Both the position numbers and the translations under genes were made by a program. From Rufibacter roseolus (GTDB lineage Bacteria; Bacteroidota; Bacteroidia; Cytophagales; Hymenobacteraceae): 64,000 nt of DNA. A model generated the notes under the pieces. It saw only the letters and a program-made list of their open reading frames with translations, had not been told where the DNA came from and searched no databases. Of this stretch, positions 52,757 to 61,374 are shown in pieces (the stretch's first letter is position 1; each line of letters opens with the position of its first letter). The stretch covers positions 682,001-746,000 of the forward strand of contig NZ_JAFMSU010000002.1 in the NCBI RefSeq assembly GCF_017916365.1. The letters are read 5' to 3'.

Positions 52757-55700
52757 ATGAACATATTTATACAGACCATTACCTCCACTAACCCCGAGGA
52801 ACGGAACCGCTCCTTCTTCAAGATGAGCAAAGGGCTTTCCTCTAGAGAGCTGTTCCAGGCGTTGCGGGAGTTGGATGAATTCAGGAAAACCACTCCTAGT
52901 TTATACGATAAAGTACGCGCCATTCTTTTCCTGGCCGCCGGCTTCCGCTTTTTCCTCATGGAATCAGCCGATACACCTTCCACAGGGAAGATCCCGTACG
53001 CCGGGTTTGAAGACCTGTTATCGCGGCGTTTTGAGCAGGCCATTACTACCTTCTTCAAGGAAATTGATGCGCACGGTGCCAACGCGGCCTTGTTCAGCGG
53101 CTTAGCCGATAGCTACCACCATTTGTCATTCCAGATCCTGGCCGACCAGGTTCGCAAAAGCGTGCGCTCCAGCAAGGGAAACCAGTGGATGTTCAGGGTA
53201 GGGCACCAGGAGGAGCATCCTATCAGAATTCACCCGCAGTTGTTGCAGCGGCAGGAGAGTTCGCTTTTCTACCCGGTTTTGGAGGAACAGACTTCCGTAC
53301 GGATGGACCTGACCCACAGCGGCTGGTCAGACATCTTCTTCCTGGGCATGGATTACCCCGAGGGAGCCCGCGTGCTTAATATCTCCATTGACTTAGGCGT
53401 GTTCGGGCGCGACAAAGACATCCGGCCGCCCTTGCAGTCCTATGTGCGGGTAATCCCTGAGCCGGTGCTGCGCCTGACCAGTATTGACTTAAACACCTCC
53501 AAGGATATTACCGAACTGGATGACCTATTCAATTTCGGGAACGATTACCTGAGTTTGGTGAAAGCCGGGGTGATTGCCTCTGGTTTGATTCCGCCGTCTT
53601 TTGAAGGCACAAACCAGTCTTTACCTGAAATCCTGTCCCGCATCGTGGCGCCCGGCATGGGTATTGAGCTGGTGACCCGGGTAAATGATATTCCCAAGGG
53701 TTCAAGGTTTGCCGTGTCTACGAACCTGCTGGGCTCCATCATCAGCCTGCTCATGCGCGCCACCGGCCAGACCCGTAATCTGGTAGGTGGCCTGGAGGAA
53801 AGCGAACGCCGCCTGGTGGCCTCAAGGGCCATTCTGGGTGAGTGGATTGGTGGTTCTGGCGGTGGTTGGCAGGACTCTGGCGGGGTGTGGCCGGGCATCA
53901 AAGCCATCCAGGGTACGTTTGCCCAGGAAGGTGACCCTGAGGCAGGCATCAGCCGGGGTACTTTGCTGCCGCGGCACCGGGTATTGCAAAACGGGGAAAT
54001 TCATCCCGAAATGTCCCACAAGCTCATGAACTCGCTCGTGCTCATGCATGGCGGCATGGCCTCCAACGTAGGACCCATCCTGGAAATGGTGACCGAGAAA
54101 TACCTGCTCCGCGGCGAGAACGAGTGGGAGGCGCGGCAACAGACGAACCAGGTTTTTGATAACATCCTAGCGGCCCTCAAAGAAGGTGACATACGAAAGC
54201 TGGCCGCGAATACCGCCCATAATTTTGAAAAGCCTATTAAAACGATCATTCCTTGGGCTTCCACGCACTTCACCGAGGAAATCATCCGGCGGGCAAAGAA
54301 GCAGTTCGGGGAGAATTACCTGGGCTTCCTGATGCTGGGCGGCATGTCCGGAGGCGGCATGGGCATGTTCGTGAACCCAGATCAGTACGAAGACTACAAA
54401 CACCAGGTGCTGGAGATTCTGCGGGCCACCAAAAGCGAGCTGTCTGATTCCCTGCCTTTCGCCATGGAGCCGGTGGTCTACAATTGGCGCATCAACGAGA
54501 AAGGATCGTGGTCTTACCTGCACCAGGGCCAGGATGCCCTCATGCCTGAGCAGTACTATGGCATCCACGTCTCTGACCTGGTGAAGAAAGACCCGCAATC
54601 CATTTCTTATGTGCGGCGGGCAGAGATTGATTTCTTCACCACCCGGTGCGGGCAGGACAACGTGGCGTACCCGCTGCTGCGCACCATCGTGAGCAACCTA
54701 TTCAAGGTGTCTGACCCGTCCAGCCAGGGCAGCCGCAGCCAGGAAAATGAGAAAGCCGACCGAATCAAAAAAGAGAACGGTTTTGATTATATCCAGCACG
54801 AGGAAATTAGGGAGCAACTGCAGAAAGGCTACATCGGGTTGTCCCGCAACCGTCTGCCCAACGAGACCACCATTGAAGACGTGCAGCCTTCAGACATCGC
54901 TAAGCTGGAAAGCCTTGATCAAGCTGCGCAAACCGGCGAGGAAGCAATTAGAGCCGGGAAGATAGCCGTGCTAAGTTTAGCCGCTGGCGTGGGCAGCCGA
55001 TGGACCAAAGGCGCCGGCGTGATCAAAGCCCTGAACCCGTTTGTGGAGGTGGAAGGTGTGCACCGGAGTTTCCTGGAAATCCACCTGGCAAAAACCAAAG
55101 CCGTGTCCGCCAAATACGGGGCATTGCTGCCGCACATCGTGGCTACGAGCTACCTGACGCATGAACCCATCCGGAAGAAACTAGAGCTGACGCAGAAATA
55201 CGGTTATGCCGGCCCGGTTTATCTGTCCACGGGCCGGTCCATCGGGCAGCGGTACGTGCCTATGGAGCGCGACCTCCGGTTCTTGTGGGAGGAAATGCCG
55301 CAGGAGACCCTGGACGAAAACAAGCAGAAAGTGCGCGAAGCGGGGAGAAGGGCCATGATTGGCTGGGCCAAGTCCAAGGGAGAAGGCTCCGATTATGTAG
55401 ACAACATCGCCTCGCAGCGCTTCTCGCCTCTGGGCCATTGGTACGAGGTATCCAACATGCTGCGGAACGGTGTGCTGGCGCAGATTCTGGAGGAGAATCC
55501 TCAACTGGAGACCATTATGCTGCACAACATTGACACCCTTGGGGCCGATCTCAACCCTGCAGCTTTGGGTCATCACTTAGACTCAGGAAATGTGCTCACC
55601 TTTGAGGTGGTGCCACGCCGCATTGAGGACCGCGGCGGCGGGTTGGCCCGCGTGAACGGAAAAGTGCGCTTGTTGGAAGGCCTGGCCCAGCCACGGGAGG

Positions 55701-56089
55701 AAGACGAGCTGAACCTGAGCTACTACAATACCATGACTACTTGGATTCAGATTGATCCGCTGCTTGCCTTGTTCGGGCTCACCCGCACCGATCTGAAGGG
55801 GGAGGAGGCCGTGCTGGCCAAAGCGGTAAGAAGTGTGGCGCACCGCATGCCTACCTACGTGACCATCAAAGACGTGAAATACCGTTGGGGGCACGGCCAG
55901 GAGGACATCTACCCGGTGGCCCAGATTGAAAAGCTCTGGAGCGATATGTCGGCCTTGCCGGATATTAAGTGCGGGTACATTGCCGTGCCGCGGCAACGGG
56001 GCCAGCAGATGAAAGACCCCGCGCAGCTGGATGCCTGGGTTACCGATGGCAGCAAGGACTACATTGTTTCCTTAGGCGATTTCAAATAA
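52757..56089 (+). CDS. Bifunctional GHMP sugar kinase-like / UDPGP-type nucleotidyltransferase
   Basis: 1110 residues from the ATG at 52757. Residues 1-about 170 are a helical region I cannot assign. Residues about 180-690 resemble fucokinase-type GHMP kinases: MDLTHSGWSDIFFLGMDYPE, the Gly-rich GGSGGGWQDSGGVWPGIKAI (about 365-382) and LGGMSGGGMGMFVNPDQY (about 527-545). Residues about 735-1110 are a UDPGP-type pyrophosphorylase: VLSLAAGVGSRW then KGAGVIKALNPF (loop and substrate Lys), MLHNIDTLGADL (metal Asp) and YYNTMTTWIQIDPLLALFG. This suggests phosphorylation of a free monosaccharide followed by transfer to a nucleotide. The order is the reverse of Bacteroides Fkp, where the pyrophosphorylase comes first. 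Sugar and nucleotide are unknown. Confidence 0.82.
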   Translation: MNIFIQTITSTNPEERNRSFFKMSKGLSSRELFQALRELDEFRKTTPSLYDKVRAILFLAAGFRFFLMESADTPSTGKIPYAGFEDLLSRRFEQAITTFFKEIDAHGANAALFSGLADSYHHLSFQILADQVRKSVRSSKGNQWMFRVGHQEEHPIRIHPQLLQRQESSLFYPVLEEQTSVRMDLTHSGWSDIFFLGMDYPEGARVLNISIDLGVFGRDKDIRPPLQSYVRVIPEPVLRLTSIDLNTSKDITELDDLFNFGNDYLSLVKAGVIASGLIPPSFEGTNQSLPEILSRIVAPGMGIELVTRVNDIPKGSRFAVSTNLLGSIISLLMRATGQTRNLVGGLEESERRLVASRAILGEWIGGSGGGWQDSGGVWPGIKAIQGTFAQEGDPEAGISRGTLLPRHRVLQNGEIHPEMSHKLMNSLVLMHGGMASNVGPILEMVTEKYLLRGENEWEARQQTNQVFDNILAALKEGDIRKLAANTAHNFEKPIKTIIPWASTHFTEEIIRRAKKQFGENYLGFLMLGGMSGGGMGMFVNPDQYEDYKHQVLEILRATKSELSDSLPFAMEPVVYNWRINEKGSWSYLHQGQDALMPEQYYGIHVSDLVKKDPQSISYVRRAEIDFFTTRCGQDNVAYPLLRTIVSNLFKVSDPSSQGSRSQENEKADRIKKENGFDYIQHEEIREQLQKGYIGLSRNRLPNETTIEDVQPSDIAKLESLDQAAQTGEEAIRAGKIAVLSLAAGVGSRWTKGAGVIKALNPFVEVEGVHRSFLEIHLAKTKAVSAKYGALLPHIVATSYLTHEPIRKKLELTQKYGYAGPVYLSTGRSIGQRYVPMERDLRFLWEEMPQETLDENKQKVREAGRRAMIGWAKSKGEGSDYVDNIASQRFSPLGHWYEVSNMLRNGVLAQILEENPQLETIMLHNIDTLGADLNPAALGHHLDSGNVLTFEVVPRRIEDRGGGLARVNGKVRLLEGLAQPREEDELNLSYYNTMTTWIQIDPLLALFGLTRTDLKGEEAVLAKAVRSVAHRMPTYVTIKDVKYRWGHGQEDIYPVAQIEKLWSDMSALPDIKCGYIAVPRQRGQQMKDPAQLDAWVTDGSKDYIVSLGDFK

Positions 56090-56115
56090 GTTATTATTAA
56101 GAGTAACTACTCACC

Positions 56116-56190
56116 AAGACGGTTTACTTTTTCATTCCGGCCTTCAACAGAAGGTGCTCAGGATTGGAAAGGTAAACCGTCTTTATTTTT
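56116..56190 (+). terminator. Terminator of the sugar-activation operon
   Basis: AAGACGGTTTAC and GTAAACCGTCTT form a 12-bp outer stem; the inner part also pairs weakly (TCATTCCGG/AGGATTGGA). It ends in TATTTTT. Confidence 0.7.
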
Positions 56191-56220
56191 AACTACCTCT
56201 CCGCAAACTAGATTCTGTGC

Positions 56221-56760
56221 CTAATGAATCTGTTTGGAGGCTGTTTTTTCAAAAACAGGCTGAAAAGGAAACTCCTTGAGCAGTTTCCAAGGGCCGCCCT
56301 GGTATTCCCAAAGGGTAAACCCGATGCCTGAAATCTGAAATGGCTGGAAAGATTGTCTCAGGCGGTGCTCCAGGCCTTTGGCTTCCTCAGGCTTTACTTT
56401 GTTTTGGATGGTGATGTGCGGGCGGAGTTTCTGTTTGTCCTGCGGAAGAAGGAACAGTTCCCATTGCTCTTGTAAGTACCTGTGCAACTCCTGCAGTTCT
56501 TCACTGGCTATTCTGTAGGCTACCCCTTTGCCCAGGCTCATGAGGTCAGTTACTTCTAAAGTGATTTGGGGTTGTTTTTGGCAAATCTGCTCCAAAGTTT
56601 CTTTGATGACTTTCTCCGTTGGCGGCAGATGATGAAACAAGGTTAAGTGGGCCTGCAGGTAATTTCGCTCGGGTGGGAAATGCTGGGTCCGTAATTGGGT
56701 GAAGAAATCAGCGGCCTCGGGATCAAGGGTGAGCGTTAAGATCAACGGGTTTAACTCCAT
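56221..56760 (-). CDS. 2H phosphoesterase (2'-5' RNA ligase-like) protein
   Basis: 179 residues. Two HxT/S motifs are present, HLTLFHHLP (about residue 38) and HITIQNK (about 120). A cyclic phosphodiesterase acting on RNA or nucleotides is likely. The N-terminus MELNPLILTLTLDPEAADFF is typical. A copy of the dispersed palindrome (56239-56267) lies inside the 3' coding end, so the last residues (FQPVFEKTASKQIH) are encoded by the repeat. Second 2H protein in the window besides ThpR. Confidence 0.85.
   Translation of the reverse strand: MELNPLILTLTLDPEAADFFTQLRTQHFPPERNYLQAHLTLFHHLPPTEKVIKETLEQICQKQPQITLEVTDLMSLGKGVAYRIASEELQELHRYLQEQWELFLLPQDKQKLRPHITIQNKVKPEEAKGLEHRLRQSFQPFQISGIGFTLWEYQGGPWKLLKEFPFQPVFEKTASKQIH
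56239..56267 (+). repeat. Dispersed GTTTT/AAAAC palindrome inside a coding end, copy 13
   Basis: GGCTGTTTTTTCAAAAACAG then GCTGAAAAG. It overlaps the C-terminal codons of the 2H phosphoesterase gene. Confidence 0.6.
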
Positions 56761-56903
56761 GGGGCTTATAGGCTTGTTGCGTAGGGTTTTATTCCAGCTT
56801 TGGATTTTAGGTTCTACTCCGATTTCTGCTTCTGGTTCATTTCTAATGGAGTAGGAAGTCTGAAGAAAAATTGCCTGGTGCCCTAACCTAAGTGGGGTTG
56901 TAC

Positions 56904-57581
56904 ATGTTAGCAGAAGGTATGTTGCAAGATCCGGTTCACCTAGACGCTACGTTAAGCAGTTTTCTGATGATCGGCAGTGGCCTCTTCTGGACCATCGCCT
57001 ATATCCTGATCCTGAGAAGAGGTTTCAAAGACAGGTTTTATGGCATGCCCATGGTGGCTTTATGCGCCAATTTAGCCTGGGAGTTCATTTTTTCCTTTGT
57101 CCACCCGCATCCGCAGCCGCAGTTGTCCATAGATTACCTGTGGCTGCTGTTTGACGTAGGCATTATGGTGCAGTACCTGCGGTTCGGCCGCGGCGAGTTC
57201 CCCCAGCATCTGCCCCAAAAGCTTTTCTACGCTACCTTCCTCTTTACCCTGGTTTACTGCGGGTTGCTGATCTCGTTTATGGCCCGGGAGTTCAACGACT
57301 ACATTGGCATTTACGCCGCCTTTGCCCAGAACCTGATGATGTCGGTGCTTTTCGTGCGGATGCTGCTGAAACGGAACAGCTCGGCCGGGCAATCGCTTTA
57401 TATTGGCCTGAGCAAGTTAGTAGGCACGGTTTTCCCATCGGTGCTGTTTTACCTGTATTTCCCCAACTCATACCTGCTGATGCTGCTGTACTTCGGCATT
57501 TTTGTGCTGGACCTGGTGTACGTACTGCTGCTGTACTCCGTGATGAAGGCAGAAGGCATCAAACCCTGGAAAAGGCTGTAA
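56904..57581 (+). CDS. Seven-helix protein resembling Pyr4/PaxB membrane terpene cyclases
   Basis: 225 residues from the ATG at 56904 (GTG 56892 and ATG 56919 are alternatives). Seven hydrophobic segments are visible and nearly no loops. The segment KDRFYGMPMVALCANLAWEF, and LWLLFDVGIM after it, match the conserved helices 2-3 of fungal PaxB/Pyr4-type integral-membrane terpene cyclases. The two acidic residues known to be essential in Pyr4 (Glu63 and Asp218, from memory) have counterparts at Glu60 in LAWEF and Asp203 in FVLDLVY, at nearly the same distance from each end. A cyclase acting on a prenylated, perhaps epoxidised, substrate is possible; no prenyltransferase or epoxidase is nearby. 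Otherwise an uncharacterised membrane protein. Confidence 0.7.
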   Translation: MLAEGMLQDPVHLDATLSSFLMIGSGLFWTIAYILILRRGFKDRFYGMPMVALCANLAWEFIFSFVHPHPQPQLSIDYLWLLFDVGIMVQYLRFGRGEFPQHLPQKLFYATFLFTLVYCGLLISFMAREFNDYIGIYAAFAQNLMMSVLFVRMLLKRNSSAGQSLYIGLSKLVGTVFPSVLFYLYFPNSYLLMLLYFGIFVLDLVYVLLLYSVMKAEGIKPWKRL

Positions 57582-57705
57582 AGCCACTATTGATTTAGTC
57601 TGTTCAGAAAAGCAATAAAGGAGGTTCATTCAAGAGCCACTTTAATACCTATGTTTCTGATTGGTTTGAAAGGCGAAAATGGATGCAATTGACCGTAGTT
57701 TAGGG

Positions 57706-58047
57706 TTATGGTGTTCTTGAACCCGGGAATTCCAATTGCATTACTGTTTTAAATTGGCCAGGCTCGGCCTCAGAGCAAAGTTCTAGAATTGAAGACAGGG
57801 CTTTTCTAACGTTCTCATCGCTCCTCATGGCCTGGATGTCTTCCAAAGACTCCCATGGCCCAAATGAATAAAACACCAGCGGATCATCAATACTCTGGAT
57901 CAAGGTTCCGCGTACCGGAGGGGAGTTGGGCACCTGGGACAAAGCCTTTCCGAACTGCTGCCAAGCTTGCAGGAATGCTTCTGTTTTTCCTTCCTGCACA
58001 TGCCAAAGCGCGTGGGTGTAATAGTTTTCTTTCATGTCAGTAGCCAT
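57706..58047 (-). CDS. Antibiotic biosynthesis monooxygenase (ABM)-like protein
   Basis: 113 residues, a single ferredoxin-like ABM fold: YYTHALWHVQEGKTEAFLQAW, then VFYSFGPWESLEDIQAMR. Members are cofactor-free monooxygenases or heme/quinol-binding proteins; many have unknown roles. ATG at 58047, with another at 58035. It is convergent with the Pyr4/PaxB-like gene, with no clear terminator between them. Confidence 0.8.
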   Translation of the reverse strand: MATDMKENYYTHALWHVQEGKTEAFLQAWQQFGKALSQVPNSPPVRGTLIQSIDDPLVFYSFGPWESLEDIQAMRSDENVRKALSSILELCSEAEPGQFKTVMQLEFPGSRTP

Positions 58048-58245
58048 TTGGTAAGGTATTATTAATCAAGGGAAATAGGGTTAAAGGTTGAAATGGAGTA
58101 TCTAAAAGGTTATTAGCTATAATCTTCTCTTTATACGCTTGAGATACCAATTCAGAAAAATTGCCCCTCACGGCCTTTTTACTACATCTTCCTTGCAGAC
58201 AATCCGTTTCCTTTACTTTACCCTGGCTTTTGGGTTTAATGGTTA

Positions 58246-58270
58246 CTTTTAGGAAATCAGGCCCTAAACC
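58246..58270 (+). repeat. Dispersed GTTTT/AAAAC palindrome, copy 14
   Basis: CTTTTAGGAAATCAGG then CCCTAAACC, about 60 bp before AKR 2. Confidence 0.4.
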
Positions 58271-58330
58271 CGATTCCTGTTACCTTTGGTTCTGGAGGTT
58301 TTCGCCTCTTGTAAAGCAGAAGATGAGCAT

Positions 58331-59224
58331 ATGAACTATAAACTACTAGGCACCTCAGACTTAGAAGTGAGCGAGGTGAGTTTTGGGTGTATGTCCCTGA
58401 CCGGGTCCGAGGATGAAAATATCAGGCTATTGCACTTGGCGCGGGAAAACGGAATCAATTTCTTTGACACTGCTGACCTGTACGAGAAAGGCAGGAACGA
58501 GGAAACCGTAGGCAGGGCTTTCAAAGGCCAGCGCGACCAGGTGATCATTGCCACCAAAGTGGGCAACCAGTGGCGCCCCGATGGCAGCGGCTGGGATTGG
58601 AACCCTACCAAGGCGTACATCCTGGAGGCGGTAGAGCAAAGCCTGCGGCGCCTCCAAACAGATTACATAGACTTGTATCAACTGCACGGCGGAACCATTG
58701 AAGACCCTATTGACGAAACCATTGAGGCCTTTGAACAGCTAAAACAGCAAGGCAAAATCAGGCACTACGGCATCTCGTCTATCAGGCCTAATGTGATCAG
58801 GGAGTACGTGAAGCGTTCTAACCTGGTAAGCGTCATGATGCTGTACAGTCTGCTGGACCGCCGTCCCGAGGAACAGATGCTTGACCTGCTACACCAACAC
58901 CAGGTTGGAGTATTGGCTCGCGGAAGCCTGGCGCAGGGGCTTTTACTGGGCAAAACACCCAAACCTTATCTGAACCATACCACGGTGGAGGTGACCCAGG
59001 TGGCCGAGGCTGTGAAGGCCATCGTAGGAGCGGATCATGCCAAAGAAGCCTCGGTGAGATATGTCCTGCACCATCCGGCGGTGACCACGGCGGTGCTGGG
59101 CATCAGAACTGAGTCGCACCTAAATCAAGCCCTGGCCCTGGCGGACGTACCTGCCACTTCCCCAGAGGTTATCAAAGCGCTGCAGACCCAGGTTCCCACT
59201 GATATCTACCAGCAACACCGTTAA
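58331..59224 (+). CDS. Aldo/keto reductase (AKR 2)
   Basis: 297 residues from the ATG at 58331 (MNYKLLGTSDLEVSEVSFG). Tetrad residues: DTADLYEKG (Asp, Tyr), IATKVG (Lys), LYQLHGG (His). HHPAVTTAVLGIRTESHL is the NADPH-side C-terminal block. The YajO/IolS-like class is likely; substrate unknown. AKR 3 follows on the same strand after 194 bp; the two are only distantly alike, so not a recent duplication. Confidence 0.9.
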   Translation: MNYKLLGTSDLEVSEVSFGCMSLTGSEDENIRLLHLARENGINFFDTADLYEKGRNEETVGRAFKGQRDQVIIATKVGNQWRPDGSGWDWNPTKAYILEAVEQSLRRLQTDYIDLYQLHGGTIEDPIDETIEAFEQLKQQGKIRHYGISSIRPNVIREYVKRSNLVSVMMLYSLLDRRPEEQMLDLLHQHQVGVLARGSLAQGLLLGKTPKPYLNHTTVEVTQVAEAVKAIVGADHAKEASVRYVLHHPAVTTAVLGIRTESHLNQALALADVPATSPEVIKALQTQVPTDIYQQHR

Positions 59225-59289
59225 TCAAAGGTTGGGAAAGCAAGGCAGAACCGGTTAAAACCGAATCTGGTTTGTCTTTCCTGATTTAA

Positions 59290-59317
59290 GGCCGTTTACC
59301 TGAAACAGGGGTAAAAC
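59290..59317 (+). repeat. Dispersed GTTTT/AAAAC palindrome, copy 15
   Basis: GGCCGTTTACCTGAAACAGG then GGTAAAAC, in the spacer between two aldo/keto reductase genes. Confidence 0.5.
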
Positions 59318-59418
59318 AAGGTGCTTGGTCCAAGACATTTTCAAAATCCAGGTCAGGGCTTTATCTTTTCGGGTCCATCTGGAGTACATACCTTTATTGT
59401 ATCCATAAAACAGAACAC

Positions 59419-60405
59419 ATGAACTATAGAGTATTAGGGAAAACCGGCTTCAACGTATCTGAAGTGTCATTGGGAACCTGGCAAGTGGGAGGCCGCTGGG
59501 GTGAGCCCTTCAGCGAGCAGACCGCAGAAGCCATCATCCACTCGGCTATTGACGCGGGCGTGAATTTCATAGATACCGCCGATGTGTACAGCGATGGCCT
59601 GAGCGAAGCTGCGGTGGCCAAGGTGGTGAAAAGCCGCTCAGAAGAGGTTTTCATCGCCACCAAATGCGGACGCCAGATCCAACCGCACGTAAGCGAAGGC
59701 TACACGCCAGAATCTATCACCAGGTATGTGGAAGGCAGCCTTCGCAACATGAACCTGGACACCCTGGACCTGATCCAGCTGCATTGTCCACCCACCCAGG
59801 TGTACACCCGCCCCGAGATCTTCGAGACCTTTGACCGACTCAAGGAACAGGGCAAAATCCGGAACCTGGGGGTAAGCGTGGAATTAGTGGACGAGGCGCT
59901 CATGGCAATGCGTTTCCCTAACGTGACCACCGTACAGGTGATTTTCAATATGTTCCGCCTGAAACCTATAGAGCAGCTGTTCCCGGCCGCTCAGGATAAC
60001 AACGTGGGACTTATTGTTCGGGTACCGCTGGCCAGCGGATTGCTATCGGGTAAGATGTCGCACCAGACCACGTTCAATTCACAGGACCACCGCGCGTTCA
60101 ACCGGAACGGTGAGGCGTTTGACAAAGGGGAGACCTTCTCGGGAGTAGATTTTGACCTGGGCCTGGAGGCCGTGGAAGAACTGAAGAAATTATTTCCGGG
60201 AGAGGAGCCTTTGGCCGCCTGGGCGCTGCGTTGGGTGCTCATGTTCCCAGAGGTTAGTACCGTAATTCCAGGAGCTTCGCGCCCTGAGCAGGTGACTTCT
60301 AACCTGGCGGCCGCCGCTTTGCCTGCTTTAACTCAGGAGCAAATGGAGGGCGTACGCACCATCTATGACCGGTACATTAAACCCACCGTGCACCAGCAGT
60401 GGTAA
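59419..60405 (+). CDS. Aldo/keto reductase (AKR 3)
   Basis: 328 residues. MNYRVLGKTGFNVSEVSLG start, DTADVYSDGLSE (Asp, Tyr), IATKCGRQ (Lys), LIQLHCPP (His). The loop between about 205 and 245 is longer than in AKR 2 (HRAFNRNGEAFDKGE), and PEVSTVIPGASRPEQ is the C-terminal cofactor block. An AKR of the YdjG/IolS style; substrate unknown. Confidence 0.9.
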   Translation: MNYRVLGKTGFNVSEVSLGTWQVGGRWGEPFSEQTAEAIIHSAIDAGVNFIDTADVYSDGLSEAAVAKVVKSRSEEVFIATKCGRQIQPHVSEGYTPESITRYVEGSLRNMNLDTLDLIQLHCPPTQVYTRPEIFETFDRLKEQGKIRNLGVSVELVDEALMAMRFPNVTTVQVIFNMFRLKPIEQLFPAAQDNNVGLIVRVPLASGLLSGKMSHQTTFNSQDHRAFNRNGEAFDKGETFSGVDFDLGLEAVEELKKLFPGEEPLAAWALRWVLMFPEVSTVIPGASRPEQVTSNLAAAALPALTQEQMEGVRTIYDRYIKPTVHQQW

Positions 60406-60837
60406 GTCTCATTTAAAGCCAAGCTTTTTGAGTAGTTTCTTCTTTCCTGAGGTTTGATCTGGTTTACAGAAAAGGCTAAAGGGGAGAGGAAACCCTGGGG
60501 AACGGGCAAATAAAAAGGGGGCGTCCCCCGATGCCCCCTTCTCAGACAAAATATAAAACCCTGTGATGGAGTTTGATATACAAACCCTATCTGAAAGCAA
60601 AGTACCGTTATTCTCAGTCCACTTGAAATACCTAAAAATAAGTATTTCTAGCCTATTTTTTAGGGAGAACTCCCTTTGAATGAAGCACTTTTGGATTTAA
60701 CAAAGTAGCTGTTGTACTTAATGTATGTAGGTACTTATAATTAATCCCCAGCCTTAAATTTGCCGTTCTCTCTGTAGGGGCCATAAAGGAATTTTCCATG
60801 GCATGGCGACTTAATTAAACCAACAGAATCCCCAGTT
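60406..60837. other. Gene-free spacer with a minus-oriented orphan terminator
   Basis: 432 bp between two plus-strand genes. It holds a dispersed palindrome copy (60459-60482) and the GC hairpin at 60515-60540. No convincing frame on either strand. Confidence 0.4.
60515..60540 (-). terminator. Orphan minus-strand terminator
   Basis: AAGGGGGC and GCCCCCTT pair around a 10-nt loop. The T run (CTTTTTATTTG) follows only on the minus strand, where no gene ends; on the plus strand CTCAGAC follows. Confidence 0.55.
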
Positions 60838-61299
60838 ATGTACACCAGAGAACAAGCCTCGCAGCTAAGACAAAGTTTTTGGACCACCTTTGGCCAGTAC
60901 ATCGCGCCGCACCCCTCCGCCGAAGGCTTGAAGATCAACTGGTCTAACTACAAAACCGGACTCAAGCATGTGTACTTCAGGATGCGGGCCGAAAACAAAT
61001 CTGCCTCCATCGGGATTGAAATGACCCACCCAGACGCCGAAATCCAGGAGCTTTTCTTTGAGCAATTTCTGGAGCTGAAAACCTACCTGCATGAAACCCT
61101 GGGCGAGGAGTGGGAATGGGATCTGCACACCACCAATGAGTACGGAGAGACCATCAGCAGGATCTACAAAGAGATAGGCCCCGTGAACATTTTCAACCGG
61201 GAAGACTGGCCCACTCTAATTTCCTTCTTCAAACCCCGCATCATTGCCTTAGATGAATTCTGGAGCGACGCCCAGTACAGCTTTGAATCTCTGAAATAA
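60838..61299 (+). CDS. DUF4268 domain protein
   Basis: 153 residues, almost all DUF4268: LRQSFWTTFGQYIAP, INWSNYKTGLKHVYFRM, IGIEMTHPD, and WPTLISFFKPRIIALDEFW at the end. The fold is related to restriction-endonuclease-associated domains, but this stand-alone form is widespread in Bacteroidota with unknown function. Cytoplasmic, single gene. Confidence 0.88.
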   Translation: MYTREQASQLRQSFWTTFGQYIAPHPSAEGLKINWSNYKTGLKHVYFRMRAENKSASIGIEMTHPDAEIQELFFEQFLELKTYLHETLGEEWEWDLHTTNEYGETISRIYKEIGPVNIFNREDWPTLISFFKPRIIALDEFWSDAQYSFESLK

Positions 61300-61374
61300 A
61301 GGCCCAAGGAGCGCATTACCATTGGGCCAGCAATTTGCCTGGTAAGGTAAGGAAAAATGTAAGGAAAGTTTCTG

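Noticed and set aside
58331..60405. Recent tandem duplication of aldo/keto reductases
   Set aside because: Beyond the shared family motifs and MNYR/KLLG-type start, the two proteins differ in length and loops; they look like distant members placed side by side.
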